Shown in pieces: positions 1-10,989 of a stretch of DNA of 64,000 bases (positions are counted from its first letter, which is position 1; each line of letters begins with the position of its first letter). Below the pieces are notes generated by a model. The model saw only the letters and a program-made list of their open reading frames with translations, had not been told where the DNA came from and did no database searches. This stretch comes from Eucommia ulmoides (Eukaryota > Streptophyta > Magnoliopsida > Garryales > Eucommiaceae), in assembly GCA_016647705.1 (NCBI GenBank), contig CM028330.1:30894649-30958648 (forward strand). The letters run 5' to 3'. Position numbers and translations under genes: made by a program.

Positions 1-414
1 AGCAATCAAAGAAAACTACTTGGGTACAGTTTATCATGAATATCTATTTAAAGTGAAGTACTGCCTTCGGATGGGTGTCTTGGGGTGTCTAACACCTTCT
101 CCAAGCATAACCGACTCCTGAACTTCAAGAATATCTCTGGTACATAGACCAATGAAAGTCAAAACATGGGCCATTTTTGGATTTGCAAAATCCCTGTAAC
201 CTAGCACACCATTTAACCCCATGCTAGGTGGCAACTCCATTTGAACGTAAAATCCCAGCCCAAGAAGTTTTTCAAAACTGACACCTAGAAAGCCCCTAAA
301 AATCATTTTAAAAAATGAACAAATTTGGACGACTTAAAGAGGTAGGGATGAAACTTGTTTTCATCCTTTTCCAGATTCTCTACTTCTTCCGCTATCAAAA
401 TCCGGGGTGTGTCA
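1..414 (+). mobile_element. Tat/Ogre-like LTR, 3' part
   Basis: This is the 3' part of a long gypsy LTR, cut by the window start. It shares an extended block with the complete solo LTR at 33235-39468, including the GGTGTCTTGGGGTG-type segment and the terminal GGGGTGTGTCA. It ends in CA at 414 and is followed at once by a primer-binding site. The block holds only short chance ORFs and is not coding. The lineage is inferred from the PBS type and from the long LTR of the relative. Confidence 0.7.
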
Positions 415-436
415 GTTGATGACTCCGCTTGGGACT
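415..436 (+). promoter_or_regulatory. Primer-binding site after Tat/Ogre-like LTR
   Basis: The sequence GATGACTCCGCTTGGGAC directly follows the LTR CA end. It is a variant of GGCGACTCCACTGGGGA, the PBS type seen at 4740 in this window and known from plant Tat/Ogre-lineage elements. It would prime minus-strand DNA synthesis from a host tRNA. Confidence 0.6.
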
Positions 437-619
437 TCATAAGAGTGTCAAACCTAGATATAGTCTAAATCCATATTCACTGTTAATAACATCCAAGCAT
501 TATGTCTTTGATTTCAAGCATAAACAATTCCCTACTAAAAATATAACACTAACAATAATAATAATAAAAAAAAAAAAAAAAACAATACAAAGCATATAAT
601 TTCATGTGTATATATCAGC
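437..619. other. Retroelement leader, no gene
   Basis: This is AT-rich sequence between the PBS and the hAT MITE, with a short A-rich run near 565-582. I see no coding potential. It is probably the untranslated leader of the element that owns the LTR at 1-414. Confidence 0.4.
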
Positions 620-627
620 ATGCATAC

Positions 628-1226
628 TAGGGTTGGTCATGGGCCAGGCTCGGGCCGGGCTCTTGGTAGGGTATTACAAAAATATACCAGGCCCTAGCCC
701 GGCCCGGCCCTAAGATCGGGCCTTATTTTTATTCCCAAGCCCGACCCTATCAACATAATTAGGGCCCAAGCCCAGCCCTTGGGCAGGCTCCTATTATATT
801 TTTTTAATTTAAAAATTAAACATAAACAAAAACACCAGCTCATTCATTTCTACCAAAAACAAATGATTCCCTATCGCCGAACAAGTGTAAGTATCAATGG
901 AAGAGATTTAAATTACAAATAAGAACCTAAATAGAGATGTTTAAATGACGCATGAGGACACATGTTAGGGGAAACTACGAAATTTCCATCAAACTTATAT
1001 TTTATAATCTTAAGATAAGATATATATATATACACACACATATAACATAAAATAAAAAATGAATAAAAATAATAATACTCGGGCCGAGCTTGGGGCCCTA
1101 TAAATTTTGGCCTAGTCTAAGCCCGACCCTATATTTAGTCGAACCTCAAAGCTTGAGCCCAAGCCCTAAAAATATAGGGCTGGGCTGAGCTGGCTTAGCG
1201 GGCCCCCAAACCCATGACCATCCCTA
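628..1226. mobile_element. hAT MITE, GGGCC-rich
   Basis: This is a 599-bp non-autonomous DNA transposon. The inverted ends read TAGGGTTGGTCATGGG and, on the other strand, TAGGGATGGTCATGGG. A perfect 8-bp duplication, ATGCATAC, flanks it at 620-627 and 1227-1234, the length made by hAT transposases. Both ends are rich in GGGCC/GGCCC; the middle is AT-rich. There is no transposase, so it would depend on an autonomous hAT elsewhere. Confidence 0.9.
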
Positions 1227-1234
1227 ATGCATAC

Positions 1235-1862
1235 ATATTACTGTCTTTATTTATTGCATTTACATTTACTGTCTTTAAATACCACATTTAAATGTTGTCT
1301 TTAATTTATGCATTTACATTACTATATACTCTCACCAACGCACAAGCACTCACTTTGCGTTGTATTACATTGATGGAAAACCCAAGTCATAACCCTCTTT
1401 AGGATACAGAGGCCAACAATAGGGGCTAAAGTCGGCAAGGTCATGATACCGATCTAAGCCTTGAAAAACCCTTAAGTTAGTAAGAGAAATTAGTAGAATC
1501 AAGGCCGGGGGGGTTCCTCCCTCGGCATCTGGCTATGAACCTTTTCTCGGTTGGACCACTAACCTGAGATGGATGTTCTCTCAGGGGGGGACGCCAAAGG
1601 TTTAAAGGTATGGTAACCAAACCTTTTTAGGATACACTAGAAGAAAATCCAAAACCACATATAGTGAGCCTAGGATAGAGGATAACCAAAACCCTGTTCT
1701 ACTTAGGACACCTATCTTGGAGAGAGATGTCATTTTAATTTTTGTACAACTATTTACTTTACCATTATATTAGGTATTATGAATTACCTTCTAGGACAAG
1801 TAGGGTCATAATAATCCGTGTAAGAATTCTTGTTCTATCCCATGCATTGCTAGCTTGCTCAA
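1235..1862. other. Unassigned retroelement-like sequence
   Basis: No gene was found. A CTGTCTTTA motif recurs around 1242-1300, and purine- and G-rich runs lie near 1505-1515 and 1584-1591. The 3' boundary abuts a gypsy LTR at 1863. It may be older repeat or the original target of that LTR element. Confidence 0.3.
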
Positions 1863-2325
1863 TGTCACGGGCCGAGCCTTTTGAGGCTAGGAAGTGGACC
1901 GTGCAACGCTAAATAGGGAATCTCTTAGTAGCAAGCCTGAAGATCAGAGGATCTTAAATAGCAGAAGCGGTTTCAATAGCAATGAGTTTCCCTACAACAA
2001 CACATGCTGGCAATGTAGAGAAGAATACAATTACAATAACAACAACAACAACAATTGTATTAATATCAAAAGCTACAAGGTGTGAAAGACTTAAATGACT
2101 TCAAGAGCATGTCGTCCCACATAATATTTTAAGTAAAAAAATTCAAGTGACCACAATAGACATCATTATGCTCGAGGAGTCATAATGGTGTCTTTCTACA
2201 AGAAATGAAAGAAATAAACTAAACTAAGCTAATCTAAGCTAAACTAGTCTAGAAAACAAATGAAAAGGGTCACGGACAAGCGGCCATGTGCGAGAACAAG
2301 CATTGGACAAGGTAAGACCGTGACA
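1863..2325 (-). mobile_element. 3' LTR of decayed gypsy element
   Basis: This is a 463-bp LTR on the minus strand, starting TGTCACGGTCTTACC and ending CCGTGACA, so the ends form the inverted repeat TGTCACGG/CCGTGACA. On the minus strand a polypurine tract (AAGTAGGGGAGAA) sits directly before its start, which marks it as the 3' LTR. It holds an AAC microsatellite near 2035-2053. The internal region runs to the right and is split by the palindromic element. The matching 5' LTR is not in the window. Confidence 0.75.
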
Positions 2326-2338
2326 TTCTCCCCTACTT
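2326..2338 (-). promoter_or_regulatory. Polypurine tract of gypsy element
   Basis: On the minus strand the run AAGTAGGGGAGAA ends one base before the LTR start. This is the expected position and composition for the primer of plus-strand DNA synthesis. Confidence 0.6.
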
Positions 2339-2406
2339 GCGCTGTCGATGTCCTCAGAAACTTCTAATGATGATGCTTCTGATGTGGTCTGCGGTTGTTG
2401 CATCCT

Positions 2407-2889
2407 CTACTGTCTTCCAGATATGTTGGCTTGGTAGATCTTATCCACTGAATGAGAATACAGTGGCTGGTCTGCGACAATCCCACTAGATTCCAAGTTG
2501 ACATCAAAGCACTTGTGTAGATTGAAGCATGAATCAATACCCCTCGAAACATTCCACAACTGAGTATCATGCTTGAGAACATGTGCGGCGATGTCCATGG
2601 AATATCGGAATTGAAGTACTGGATATAAGGTTGTAGAACTCAATGCTTTATCCACCACTACAACTGTTGTACCTTTGTTCCCCGAATTTTCGACCCTTGG
2701 CACACAAAGTTGGTATTTTCTTCTTTCTGGATGTAGTCCCACTGAAAGCAAGTGGGTCTTTGCACTATTGGCTAACATGAAAGTGGATTGGCCCAATGGG
2801 AACTTGATATCTGTAGATTTTTCCCCGTTCGGATTAGGGGAAAACTCCTCTGGTAGTTCTCTTGGAGAAGCAATTTCGAGAATAGTCAA
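2407..2889 (-). CDS. Uncharacterised ORF in gypsy remnant
   Basis: This is a 160-codon open frame between the protease remnant and the 3' LTR. I do not recognise the protein and see no reverse transcriptase, RNase H or integrase motif. It is mostly hydrophilic, with a valine run (TTVVVVDKAL) near its middle and no clear membrane segment. In an intact gypsy element this interval would hold RT, RNase H and integrase, so those were probably deleted, leaving 3' internal sequence. It could be a chance frame, a degenerate late ORF or captured host sequence. Confidence 0.35.
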   Translation of the reverse strand: MTILEIASPRELPEEFSPNPNGEKSTDIKFPLGQSTFMLANSAKTHLLSVGLHPERRKYQLCVPRVENSGNKGTTVVVVDKALSSTTLYPVLQFRYSMDIAAHVLKHDTQLWNVSRGIDSCFNLHKCFDVNLESSGIVADQPLYSHSVDKIYQANISGRQ

Positions 2890-3000
2890 ACAACCCTTTT
2901 GTTGAAATCAAAGGTGGCACTTGTGGGTTAGTTTCTCCCGCACTAAGCACTTGAAGGTCATCTTGATATTCCTTCATCTCAAGCTGTAGAGCCGAAATGG
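2890..3000 (-). pseudogene. Gypsy pol remnant, downstream of protease
   Basis: The minus-strand reading ISALQLEMKEYQDDLQVLSA continues in frame from the protease fragment at 10995-11492 once the palindromic element and one AATGG copy are removed. The peptide sits where plant gypsy elements carry the linker between protease and RT. After it the frame decays with stops, and no RT follows. Confidence 0.65.
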
Positions 3001-3182
3001 TATAGACACGGCATTTTGACCACCCCGTAAAAAATTTATGCTTTTATTTTATAAGTTAACTTTGTTTTATTTTATTTTATTTCAGAAAATACAAGGAAAA
3101 AAAAAACAAAAAAAAAACAAAATATCGTTCGTTTGGAGCAAATCGGGAAAAAAGGAAATAAAGCAAGACAAACCAAACGGAG

Positions 3183-3300
3183 GCATGAACAGTTATCGTG
3201 AATAGTATCCGCATGCATGAACAGTGATCATGAATAGTATCCGCATGCATGAACAGTGATCATGAATAGTATCTGTCGCGTGAATAGTAAACCGTGTGAA
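3183..3300 (+). repeat. Upstream tandem repeats in left LTR
   Basis: Tandem units contain GCATGCATGAACAGTGATCA followed by TGAATAGTATCC. They lie about 60-170 bp upstream of the TATA-like position. The right arm carries an expanded set at about 10600-10815. The position suggests an LTR enhancer block, which is inference. Confidence 0.6.
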
Positions 3301-3445
3301 CAGTGAATCGTATTTTTGTATAATTCCCATTTTGCCATTTACGAAGTCTGTAAATAGAAGGTTCATTTTCATTTGTGGGAGGAGATTATTTTTTTGGAGA
3401 GAAATTTGTGGGAGATAAATTTGGGGAGAGAATTTTTTTTTCTTG

Positions 3446-3448
<3 letters not shown>

Positions 3449-3486
<38 letters not shown>
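3449..3486. repeat. (TA)n microsatellite
   Basis: This is an uninterrupted TA dinucleotide run inside the left LTR. It has no counterpart of the same length in the right arm, so it has grown or shrunk since the arms were made. Confidence 0.95.
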
Positions 3487-3489
<3 letters not shown>

Positions 3490-3689
3490 AGAAGAAGAAG
3501 ATTTAGGAAGAAGGGAAGAAAATCTCTAAGTTAAAGTTGTGAACTTCCATCTTTTGTAAATCTTATTTATGCATTAAGTCGTTATTATACTAAAATTTTA
3601 TTTTTTTAAATTAGATTTTATATATATATATATATATACATATATGTATGTATGTATGTATGTATAAACTTGTGAATTACTTAATGTGT

Positions 3690-3771
3690 AGATAAAACGA
3701 GGTTTTCTACTGGAGCGGTTTAAGTTTAGAAGGAAATTACTCCCCTCGATATGTAAATTGAACTAACTTAA

Positions 3772-3804
<33 letters not shown>

Positions 3805-4065
3805 TGTATGCATGTGCGCATGTGTTTCTTTAACTTGTGTGCTGACAATACGAGGTGAAAAACTCCTGACCTTCCATTAGAGCGGTTTAGGTTTAGAAGG
3901 GAGATTACTCCCCTCGATGCATGTGAGTGTGTGTGCGTGCGCGTGTGTTTCTTTAATTTGTGTTAAATATAATGTGCTAATAAGACGAGGTGGAAAACTC
4001 CCGACCTTCCATTGGAGCGGTTTAGGTTTAGAAGGGAGAATACTTCTCTCGATGTATGTGTATAG
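3690..4065 (+). repeat. Tandem module in left LTR
   Basis: Three to four degenerate units each contain ACGAGGTGAAAAACTCC, GAGCGGTTTAGGTTTAGAAG and TTACTCCCCTCGATG, separated by TG-rich stretches. The right arm has the same units reversed at about 10077-10290. The function is unknown. Confidence 0.7.
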
Positions 4066-4259
4066 GTGTGTGTTTATTTTTATTTACATATTTATATATT
4101 TTTTATTAAATTTAATTGATGGTCAAAACATGGAGGAAATTTTCCCGTCTTTTGATTAAGTAACTTAGAATGAGTATTTTCCCCCTTAATATATAAATTC
4201 ATTACATAAGTTAAAAAATAAAATATAAAAAATAAAATTAATAATAAAATAATACAGTA

Positions 4260-4260
<1 letters not shown>

Positions 4261-4335
<75 letters not shown>
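4261..4335. repeat. (TA)n(TG)n microsatellite
   Basis: A compound TA/TG run inside the left LTR. The right arm has only a short TA run at the matching place near 9858-9870. Confidence 0.95.
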
Positions 4336-4337
<2 letters not shown>

Positions 4338-4739
4338 ATATGCATATATATTAGGAGGATTTCAAAATAAAATAAAAACATTCGGATTTAAATTTTAATT
4401 AGACTTAATTGGATAAGGTACCATCATTGGACGGGCGTCTTAAGCTGCCTAACACCTTCCCCGACCCTAACTGACCCCCGAACCCTTTAAAACGAATCTC
4501 TGGTTGGACCATATTATTTTGGAGTCAAAATTTTACCTAAGCCATTTTTTTTAAAAACAGTTTTCAAAAAGAAAAATTCGGTGACCTACACCATTTAAAC
4601 TCAATGTTAGGTGCCGAATCCTTTTTTCTAGAACTGGCTTAAGTATTTTTTATAAGAAAACCAATGCTCTTAAAAAAAACCCTTCTCATTTCACACTTGT
4701 ATATTTATTTTGATTTCTTTGGAAAATCGAGGCACGTCA

Positions 4740-4761
4740 GCTGGCGACTCCACTGGGGATC
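4740..4761 (+). promoter_or_regulatory. Primer-binding site, left arm
   Basis: CTGGCGACTCCACTGGGGAT directly follows the left LTR. It matches the PBS type of plant Tat/Ogre-lineage elements. The right arm carries the mirror copy. Confidence 0.75.
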
Positions 4762-5759
4762 ACTTTAGAGGGTTGAGCCTATGATATCCAAGTAAGTCCA
4801 AAAATCTAAATTCGAATGTCTTGTTTTATTTTGTAATCTCTTCATTTTTTATTTTTTAAATAAGTATAATTTGAGGAAAATATTGGTTATCTAAAGAGTG
4901 AATCATATAAAAACAAATGAGTGAAAACAACAAAGGCTACCGAAATTCATGGCTTCCTTCCCGAATGAAATGAGCCGATCACAAATGATAATCATATCGA
5001 CCCATATTTCCAAATCAAGTGGTACCTTCAAAGTCTGACCAAAATCAAAAATCACAATTCAAACCCTACTCATCCAAATGTCACCCAATACCATTATTTA
5101 CCTACTTGACACGTCCCATCAAGTAGTACCCTGAATTTTTTCCAAAATCAAAACCATACTCCACCCACAATACCTTGAATTACCATCATAAATACCCATA
5201 ATTTCATAATCCTAATTTTCTTCCATCCACCTCGTGATCCCAAAGACCATAAAGCCTTCTTGCCTCATCTTCCAAATAAATTTTGCCAATCAATGAGGGA
5301 TTTCGCCCAATTACGAGCCAAAGCCTACCATTTATGAACCTGATTTATACCCCTTGGTGTGTTGAATTTATTTCTTGATAAAATTAGGAGAAAAAAAAAA
5401 TCTTAAATCCACCTCTCCATCTAATTAGCCTTCTGGATGGTAGAGGATTTGCTTTGTAAATGGATTGAAACTTTCAATACTTGCAACTGTGTTTTCTAAA
5501 GGATGTTTCAAAAGGTTAATGTTTATTTTTTAAAATATTCCAAAATTATCTGTGTATGATCTATGTGGTGAAAATGAAACATGAGCATGATAAATATGAT
5601 TTCGATAATTAAAAAGATTTTGATCTGGATGAAAGTGAAACAAGGTAACTCATCTCATCTAAAAATCCTATCCACCCCAAGTATCTTCATACAGATTGCA
5701 AAACTCCAACCACTATCAAAACCTTGTTTCGTCGCCATCAACCACAAAGGCCACGAAAA

Positions 5760-6160
5760 AAAAAATCCAACGGCTAGGCAATCCGTCATAGAGCAAAGCT
5801 ATTACCCAAAAAATCCCGCATCAAAAAGGCCATCTTTAAAAAATTCATTCCTCAAATCATCACATCCAATGGCTAGGCAATCCGTCATAAAGTAAAGCCA
5901 TTACCCAAAAAAGCTCTCATCAGAGAGACCATCTTTCAAAAAATGATCACATCTAACGACTAGGAAATCCATCATAAAGCAACGCCACAAACCCCAAAAA
6001 AGATTATTCTTGCCCAGAGCTTTGTCTACCCAATGGCTAGGCAATCTGTCATAAAGTAAAGTCATTACCCAAAAAAGCCCTCATCAGAAAGGCCATCTTC
6101 CAAAATTCATTACTCAAATGACCCATTGAATGGTTAGGCAATCCGTCATAAAGCAAATCC
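5760..6160 (+). repeat. Tandem repeat in left arm
   Basis: About five degenerate units near 90-110 bp each contain GGCTAGGCAATCCGTCATAA followed by AAGCCATTACCCAAAAAAG. The right arm carries the reverse set at about 7990-8400. Chance ORFs run through the repeats, but their peptides are not conserved outside it. Confidence 0.75.
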
Positions 6161-6719
6161 ATCATCCCAAAATCTTTTGATGTCAAGAGACTTGTCCAAT
6201 GTCTAAAGATGCTTCTTAAAAAAATTAGAAAAATAGAAAATTTCAAAAATAAAATAAAATTCGAGAAGCATCTATATTTCATTTACCCAAAAGTCTCACC
6301 ATTGGAAAACTAGTTTGAAAACTTGTTAGTTGAGGAGAGTTATTTGGTGACACCAATTTTGGAGAAAAATCTTGAATATTATTCATATCGTATTTATCAT
6401 GCTTAAATCAAAATCAACACAGAAAATCATATCAGAGAAGAATGGATATTTGGGTGAATAAACAATAAAGTTTTGTGCATATTTTTGGTAATATAGTTGC
6501 AAGAGTCGATTGAAATACAAAGCGTACAGGGGTTGTAGATCCCAAGTATCGAAATTAATCTCAATACCCAAGAAAACCAAACCGAGTTTGTACTACAAAG
6601 GTCAGAGTGCACTACTCTTTTCAATCCCTTCAATGGGTCAGAAACAAAATCTCATTAAATTCTAAGGGAGGGAAGAGCCCCAAATTACAAACAAAGCCTG
6701 GAAAAAAAATGTGACTCAC

Positions 6720-7070
6720 TTAAACGATCTTCTAAACGTACACTTGTTCGTACACTTGTTTGTCATGAGTATCGTCATGAGTTTTTTTTATTACTCTAAA
6801 CAATCTTCTAAATGGACACTTGTTCGTCATGGATATCGTCATGCGTCATTCTTTTATTACTCTAAACGTACACTTGTTCGTCATGAGTATCGTCATGAAT
6901 ATTTTTTGGTTACTCTAAACGATCTTCTAAATTGACATTTGTCTATCATAGATATCGTCATGCGTCATTCTTTTATTTCTCTAAATGGATACTTGTTCGT
7001 CATGAGTCTTCTTTTATTACTCTAAACGGACATTTGTTCGTCATGAGTCATTTTACTTTATTTGTTCTAT
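6720..7070 (+). repeat. Tandem repeats in palindrome spacer
   Basis: Degenerate units built on CACTTGTTCGTCATGAGTAT and ACTCTAAACG repeat about seven to eight times in the unpaired centre. The unit holds the near-palindrome CGTCATGAGTATCGTCATGA. These repeats are absent from both arms. Confidence 0.7.
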
Positions 7071-7989
7071 TATTGAAAAATGCACTTAAAAAAAATCAAA
7101 AAATAGGACGATCAAAATGACATGATCTTTTATTTTTATCAAGCATACCTGGATACTCATTTAAAGTTTTTGAATTTCAGTAATACCAGTTTACAATTTG
7201 AGTATGCAAGAAGGTAAGATGTCTTAGAGATAAAAAAATCCATGCGTCCAATCCTTTTGCGATCCCTGTAAATAGACAAAAAAAAATTCTTCCAAAACAA
7301 AATTTTTAGTCTGAAAAACTTGAAACCTTTGATGACTCCCAATTCTATTCTCCCATTTTCCGTCGTAGTCACTTGACCTATGGTGCTTGCTTTCACATGG
7401 TGATTTGATGAGATTTTTTTTTAAAGAAAAGATTGCTTATCTTTAAGTGAGTAACATTTTTTTGGGGGCTTTGTTTGCAATTTGGGGCCCTTCCCTCCCT
7501 TGAAATTTAATGAGATTTTGTTTCTGACCCGTTAAAGGGATTGAAAAGAGTAGTACACTCTGACCTTTGTGGTACACACTTAGCTTGGTTTTCTTGGGTA
7601 TTGAGATTAATTTCGATACTTGGGATCTACAACCCCTGTATGCTTTGTATTTCAATCAACTCTTGCAACTATATTACCAAAAATACTTACAAAATTTTAT
7701 TGTTTATTCACCCAAATATCCATTCTTCTCTGATATAATTTTCTGTGTTGATTTTGATTTGAGCATGATAAATATGATTTGAATAATATTCAAGATTTTT
7801 CTCCAAAATTGGTGTCACCAAATAACTCTCCTCAACTAACAAGTTTTCGAACTAGTTTTCCAATGATGAGACTTTTGGGTAAATGAAATATAGATGCTTC
7901 TCGAATTTTAATTTTTTTGAAATTTTCTATTTTTATATTTTTTTTTTTTAAGAAGCATCTTTAGACATTGGACAAGTCTCTTGACATCA

Positions 7990-8400
7990 AAAGATTTTGG
8001 GATGATGGTTTTGCTTTATAACGGATTGCCTAACCGTTGAATGGGTCATTTGAGTAATGAATTTTGGAAGATGACCTTTCTAATAAGGGCTTTTTTGGGT
8101 AATGGCTTTACTTTATGAAGCATTACCTAGCCATTGGGTAGACAAAGCTGTGGGTAAGAAAAAACTTTTCTGGGGTTGTGGCGTTGCTTTATGACGGATT
8201 GCCTAGCCGTTGAATGTGATCATTTTTTGGAATATGGTCTCTCTAATTAGGGCTTTTTTGGGTAATGGCTTTACTTTATGACGGGTTGCCTAGCCATTGG
8301 ATGTGATGATTTGAGGAATGAATTTTTTAAAGATGGCCTTTTTTATGAGGGTTTTTTTGGGTAATAGCTTTCTTTTATGATGGATTGCCTAGCCGTTGGA
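7990..8400 (-). repeat. Tandem repeat in right arm
   Basis: This is the mirror of the repeat at 5760-6160: units containing ACGGATTGCCTAGCCGTTG and GGCTTTTTTGGGTAATGGC. Some units differ in length between the arms, so the arms have drifted apart. Confidence 0.75.
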
Positions 8401-9444
8401 TTTTTTATTTTTTTTTCGTGGCCTTTGTGGTTGATGGCAACAAAACAAGGTTTTTATAGTGGTTGGAGTTTTGCAATCTGTATGAAGATACTTGGGGTGG
8501 ATGGGATTTTTAGATGAAATGAGTTACCTTGTTTCACTTTCTTCCAGATCAATGTCTTTTTTATTATTGAAATCATATTTATCATGCTCATGTTTCATTT
8601 TCACCACATAGATCATACACAGACAATTTTGGAATATTTAAAAAAATAAACATTAACCTCTTGAAACGTCCTTTAGAAAACACAATCGTAATTATTGAAA
8701 GTTTCAAGCCATTCATAAAGTAAATCCTCTATCATCCAGAAGGTTAATTAAATGGAGAGGTGGATTTAAGTTTATTATTTTTCCCAATTTTATCAAGAAA
8801 TAAACTTAACACACCAAGGGGTATAAATCTGGTTCACAAATGATAGGCTTTGGCTCGTAAATTGGCGAAATCCCTCATTGATCAGCTAAATTTACTTGGA
8901 AGATGAGAAAAGAAGGGTTTATGGTCTTTGGGATCACGAGGTGAATGGAAGAAAATTAGGCTTATGAAATTATGAGTATTTATGATGGTAATTCAAGGTA
9001 TTATGGGTGGAGTATGGTCTTGATTTTGGAAATATTTCAGGGTACTACTTGATGGGACATGTCAAGTAGGTAATTAATGGTATTAGGTGGGAGGTTGGGT
9101 GACATTTGGATGAGTAGGGCTTGGATTGCGATTTTTTATTTTGGTCAGACTTCAAAGGTACCGCTTGATTTGGAAATACGGGTCTACATGATTATCATTC
9201 ATGATCGGCTCATTTCATTCGGGAAGAAAACCTTTAATTTCGGTAGCCTTTGTTGTTTTTACTCTTTTTTTTTTTTTTTTTTTGATTTTTTTTTTATATG
9301 ATTTACTCTTTAGATAACCAATATTTTCTTCAAATTATACTTATTTAAAAAATAAAAAAAATGAAGAGATTACGAAATAAAACAAGACATTCGGATTTAG
9401 ATTTTTGGACTTACTTGGATATCATTGGCTCGACCCTCTAAAGT

Positions 9445-9466
9445 GATCCCCAGTGGAGTCGCCAAC
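9445..9466 (-). promoter_or_regulatory. Primer-binding site, right arm
   Basis: On the minus strand TTGGCGACTCCACTGGGGAT directly follows the right LTR end (GGGGCGTGTCA). It mirrors the left-arm PBS, so both inverted LTRs keep their own PBS. Confidence 0.75.
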
Positions 9467-10309
9467 TGACACGCCCCGATTTTCCAGAGAAATCAAAATA
9501 AATATACAAGTGTAAAATGGGAAGGGGTTTTTTAAGAGCATCAGTTTTCTCATAAATAATACTTAAGCCAGTTTTAGAAAAAAGGAGTCGCCACCTAGTA
9601 TTGAGTTTAAATAGTGTGCTAAGTCACCGAATTTTTCTTTTTGAAAACAATTTTTAAAAAAATGGCTTAAGTAAATTTTTTACTCCAAAATAATATGGTC
9701 CAACGAGATATTCGTTTTAAAGGGTTCAGGGGTCAATTACGATCAGGGAAGCTGTGAGGCACCCCAAGACGACCGTCCAAAGACGGTACCTTATCTAATT
9801 AAGCCCAATTAAAATTTAAATCCCAATGTTTTTATTTTATTTTGAAATCATCCTAATATATATATATATTGTTCTATTTTTTATTATTTTGTTTTGTTTT
9901 TATATTTTATTTTTTAACTTGTGTACTGAATTTATATATCGAGGAAAATACTCATTCTAAGTTATTTAATAAAAAGGCGGGGAAATTTCTTCCACATTTT
10001 GACCATCCATTAAATTTAATAAAAAAAATAAATAAATAAGTAAATAAAAAATAAACGCACACCCATACACACACATCGACGGAAGTATTCTCATTTCTAA
10101 ACCTAAACCGCTCCAATGAAAGGTCGGGAGTTTTCCACTTCATCTTGTTAGCACATTATATTTAACACAAGTTAAGGAAATACACGCACACACACATACT
10201 CACATTCATCGAGGGGAGTAATCTCCCTTCTAAACCTAAATCACTCCAATGGAAGGTTAGAAGTTTTCCACCTCATATTGTCAACACACTAGTTAAAGAA
10301 ACACACGCG

Positions 10310-10341
<32 letters not shown>

Positions 10342-10989
10342 TACTTAAGTTAGTTCAATCTACAATAACGACTTAATGCATAAATAAGATTTACGAAAGA
10401 TGAAAGTTCACAACCTTAACTTAGAGATTTTCTTCCCTTCTTCCTTAATCTTCTTCTCAAAAAAAAAAATCAAGAAAAAAAAAATACTCTCCCCAAATTT
10501 CTCTCCCACAAATTTCTCTCCAAAAAAAAAAAATCTCCTCCCACAAATGAAAATGAGTCTTCTATTTATAGACTTCGTAAAGGGCAAAATGGGAATTATA
10601 CAAAAATGCGGTTTACTATTCATGCAGTTACTATTCACACGATGTATACTATTCACGATCATGCAGGACTATTCACAATCACGCGGTTAATGTTCACGCA
10701 TGCGGATACTATTCGTGATCACTGTTCATGCATGCGGATACTATTCGAGCGGCGTTATTGTTCACGATCACTGTTCATGCATGCGGATACTATTCACGAT
10801 CACTGTTCATGTCTCCGTTTGGTTTGTCTTGCTTTGTTTCTTTTTTTCCCGATTTGCTCCAAATAAACGATATTTTGTTTCTCTTTTTTTTTTTCTTGTA
10901 TTTTCTGAAATAAAATAAAGTAAAACAAAGTTAACTTATAAAGTAAAAGAATAATTTTTTTACGGGGTGGTCAAAATGCCGTGTCTAGA
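9467..10989 (-). mobile_element. Right LTR of palindromic element, inverted
   Basis: This 1,523-bp LTR reads on the minus strand, starting TCTAGACACGGCATTTTGAC and ending GGGGCGTGTCA. It is about 200 bp shorter than the left LTR, mainly because the dinucleotide tracts are shorter. It keeps a good TATA box (CTATAAATAG on the minus strand at 10562-10571) that the left copy has lost, and an expanded upstream repeat block at about 10600-10815. Confidence 0.8.
10562..10571 (-). promoter_or_regulatory. TATA box in right LTR
   Basis: On the minus strand TCTATAAATAGAAG matches a plant TATA box. It lies downstream of the repeated CATGAACAGTGATC units. The matching site in the left LTR reads TCTGTAAATAG. 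Confidence 0.55.

Larger units (their letters stand above)
3001..4739 (+). mobile_element. Left LTR of palindromic element
   Basis: This LTR starts TATAGACACGGCATTTTGAC and ends GGCACGTCA. The start aligns with TGTAAACACCACATTTTG of the Ogre-like LTR at 39468, so the usual TG appears changed to TA. It contains tandem GCATGCATGAACAGTGATCA units (3183-3290), TA and TG microsatellites, and three to four copies of a module ending GAAGGGAGATTACTCCCCTC (about 3690-4060). The TATA-like site near 3350 is altered to TGTAAATAG. Confidence 0.8.
3001..10989. mobile_element. Palindromic LTR element with inverted LTRs
   Basis: This is a 7,989-bp insertion whose two halves are inverted copies. The left arm (3001 to about 6722) is an LTR, a PBS and non-coding internal sequence reading inward. 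The right arm (about 7440 to 10989) is the same set in reverse. A spacer of about 715 bp lies between. The perfect 5-bp duplication AATGG (2996-3000 and 10990-10994) flanks the unit, and its removal restores the host protease frame. LTR ends and PBS resemble Tat/Ogre elements. No gag or pol is present. It would need trans-acting proteins, and a read-through transcript could form a very long hairpin. Confidence 0.85.

Noticed and set aside
1894..2085. 63-codon ORF with a run of Asn
   Set aside because: It lies within the LTR at 1863-2325 and covers an AAC microsatellite.
6427..7782. Matching 65-71-codon ORFs in both arms of the palindrome
   Set aside because: Their similarity follows from the inverted repeat. 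They show no known domain and about nine residue changes in 65, with no sign of selection.
10606..10918. Overlapping ORFs with repeated HADTIHDH peptides
   Set aside because: Three frames over the LTR upstream tandem repeats; no coding signal.
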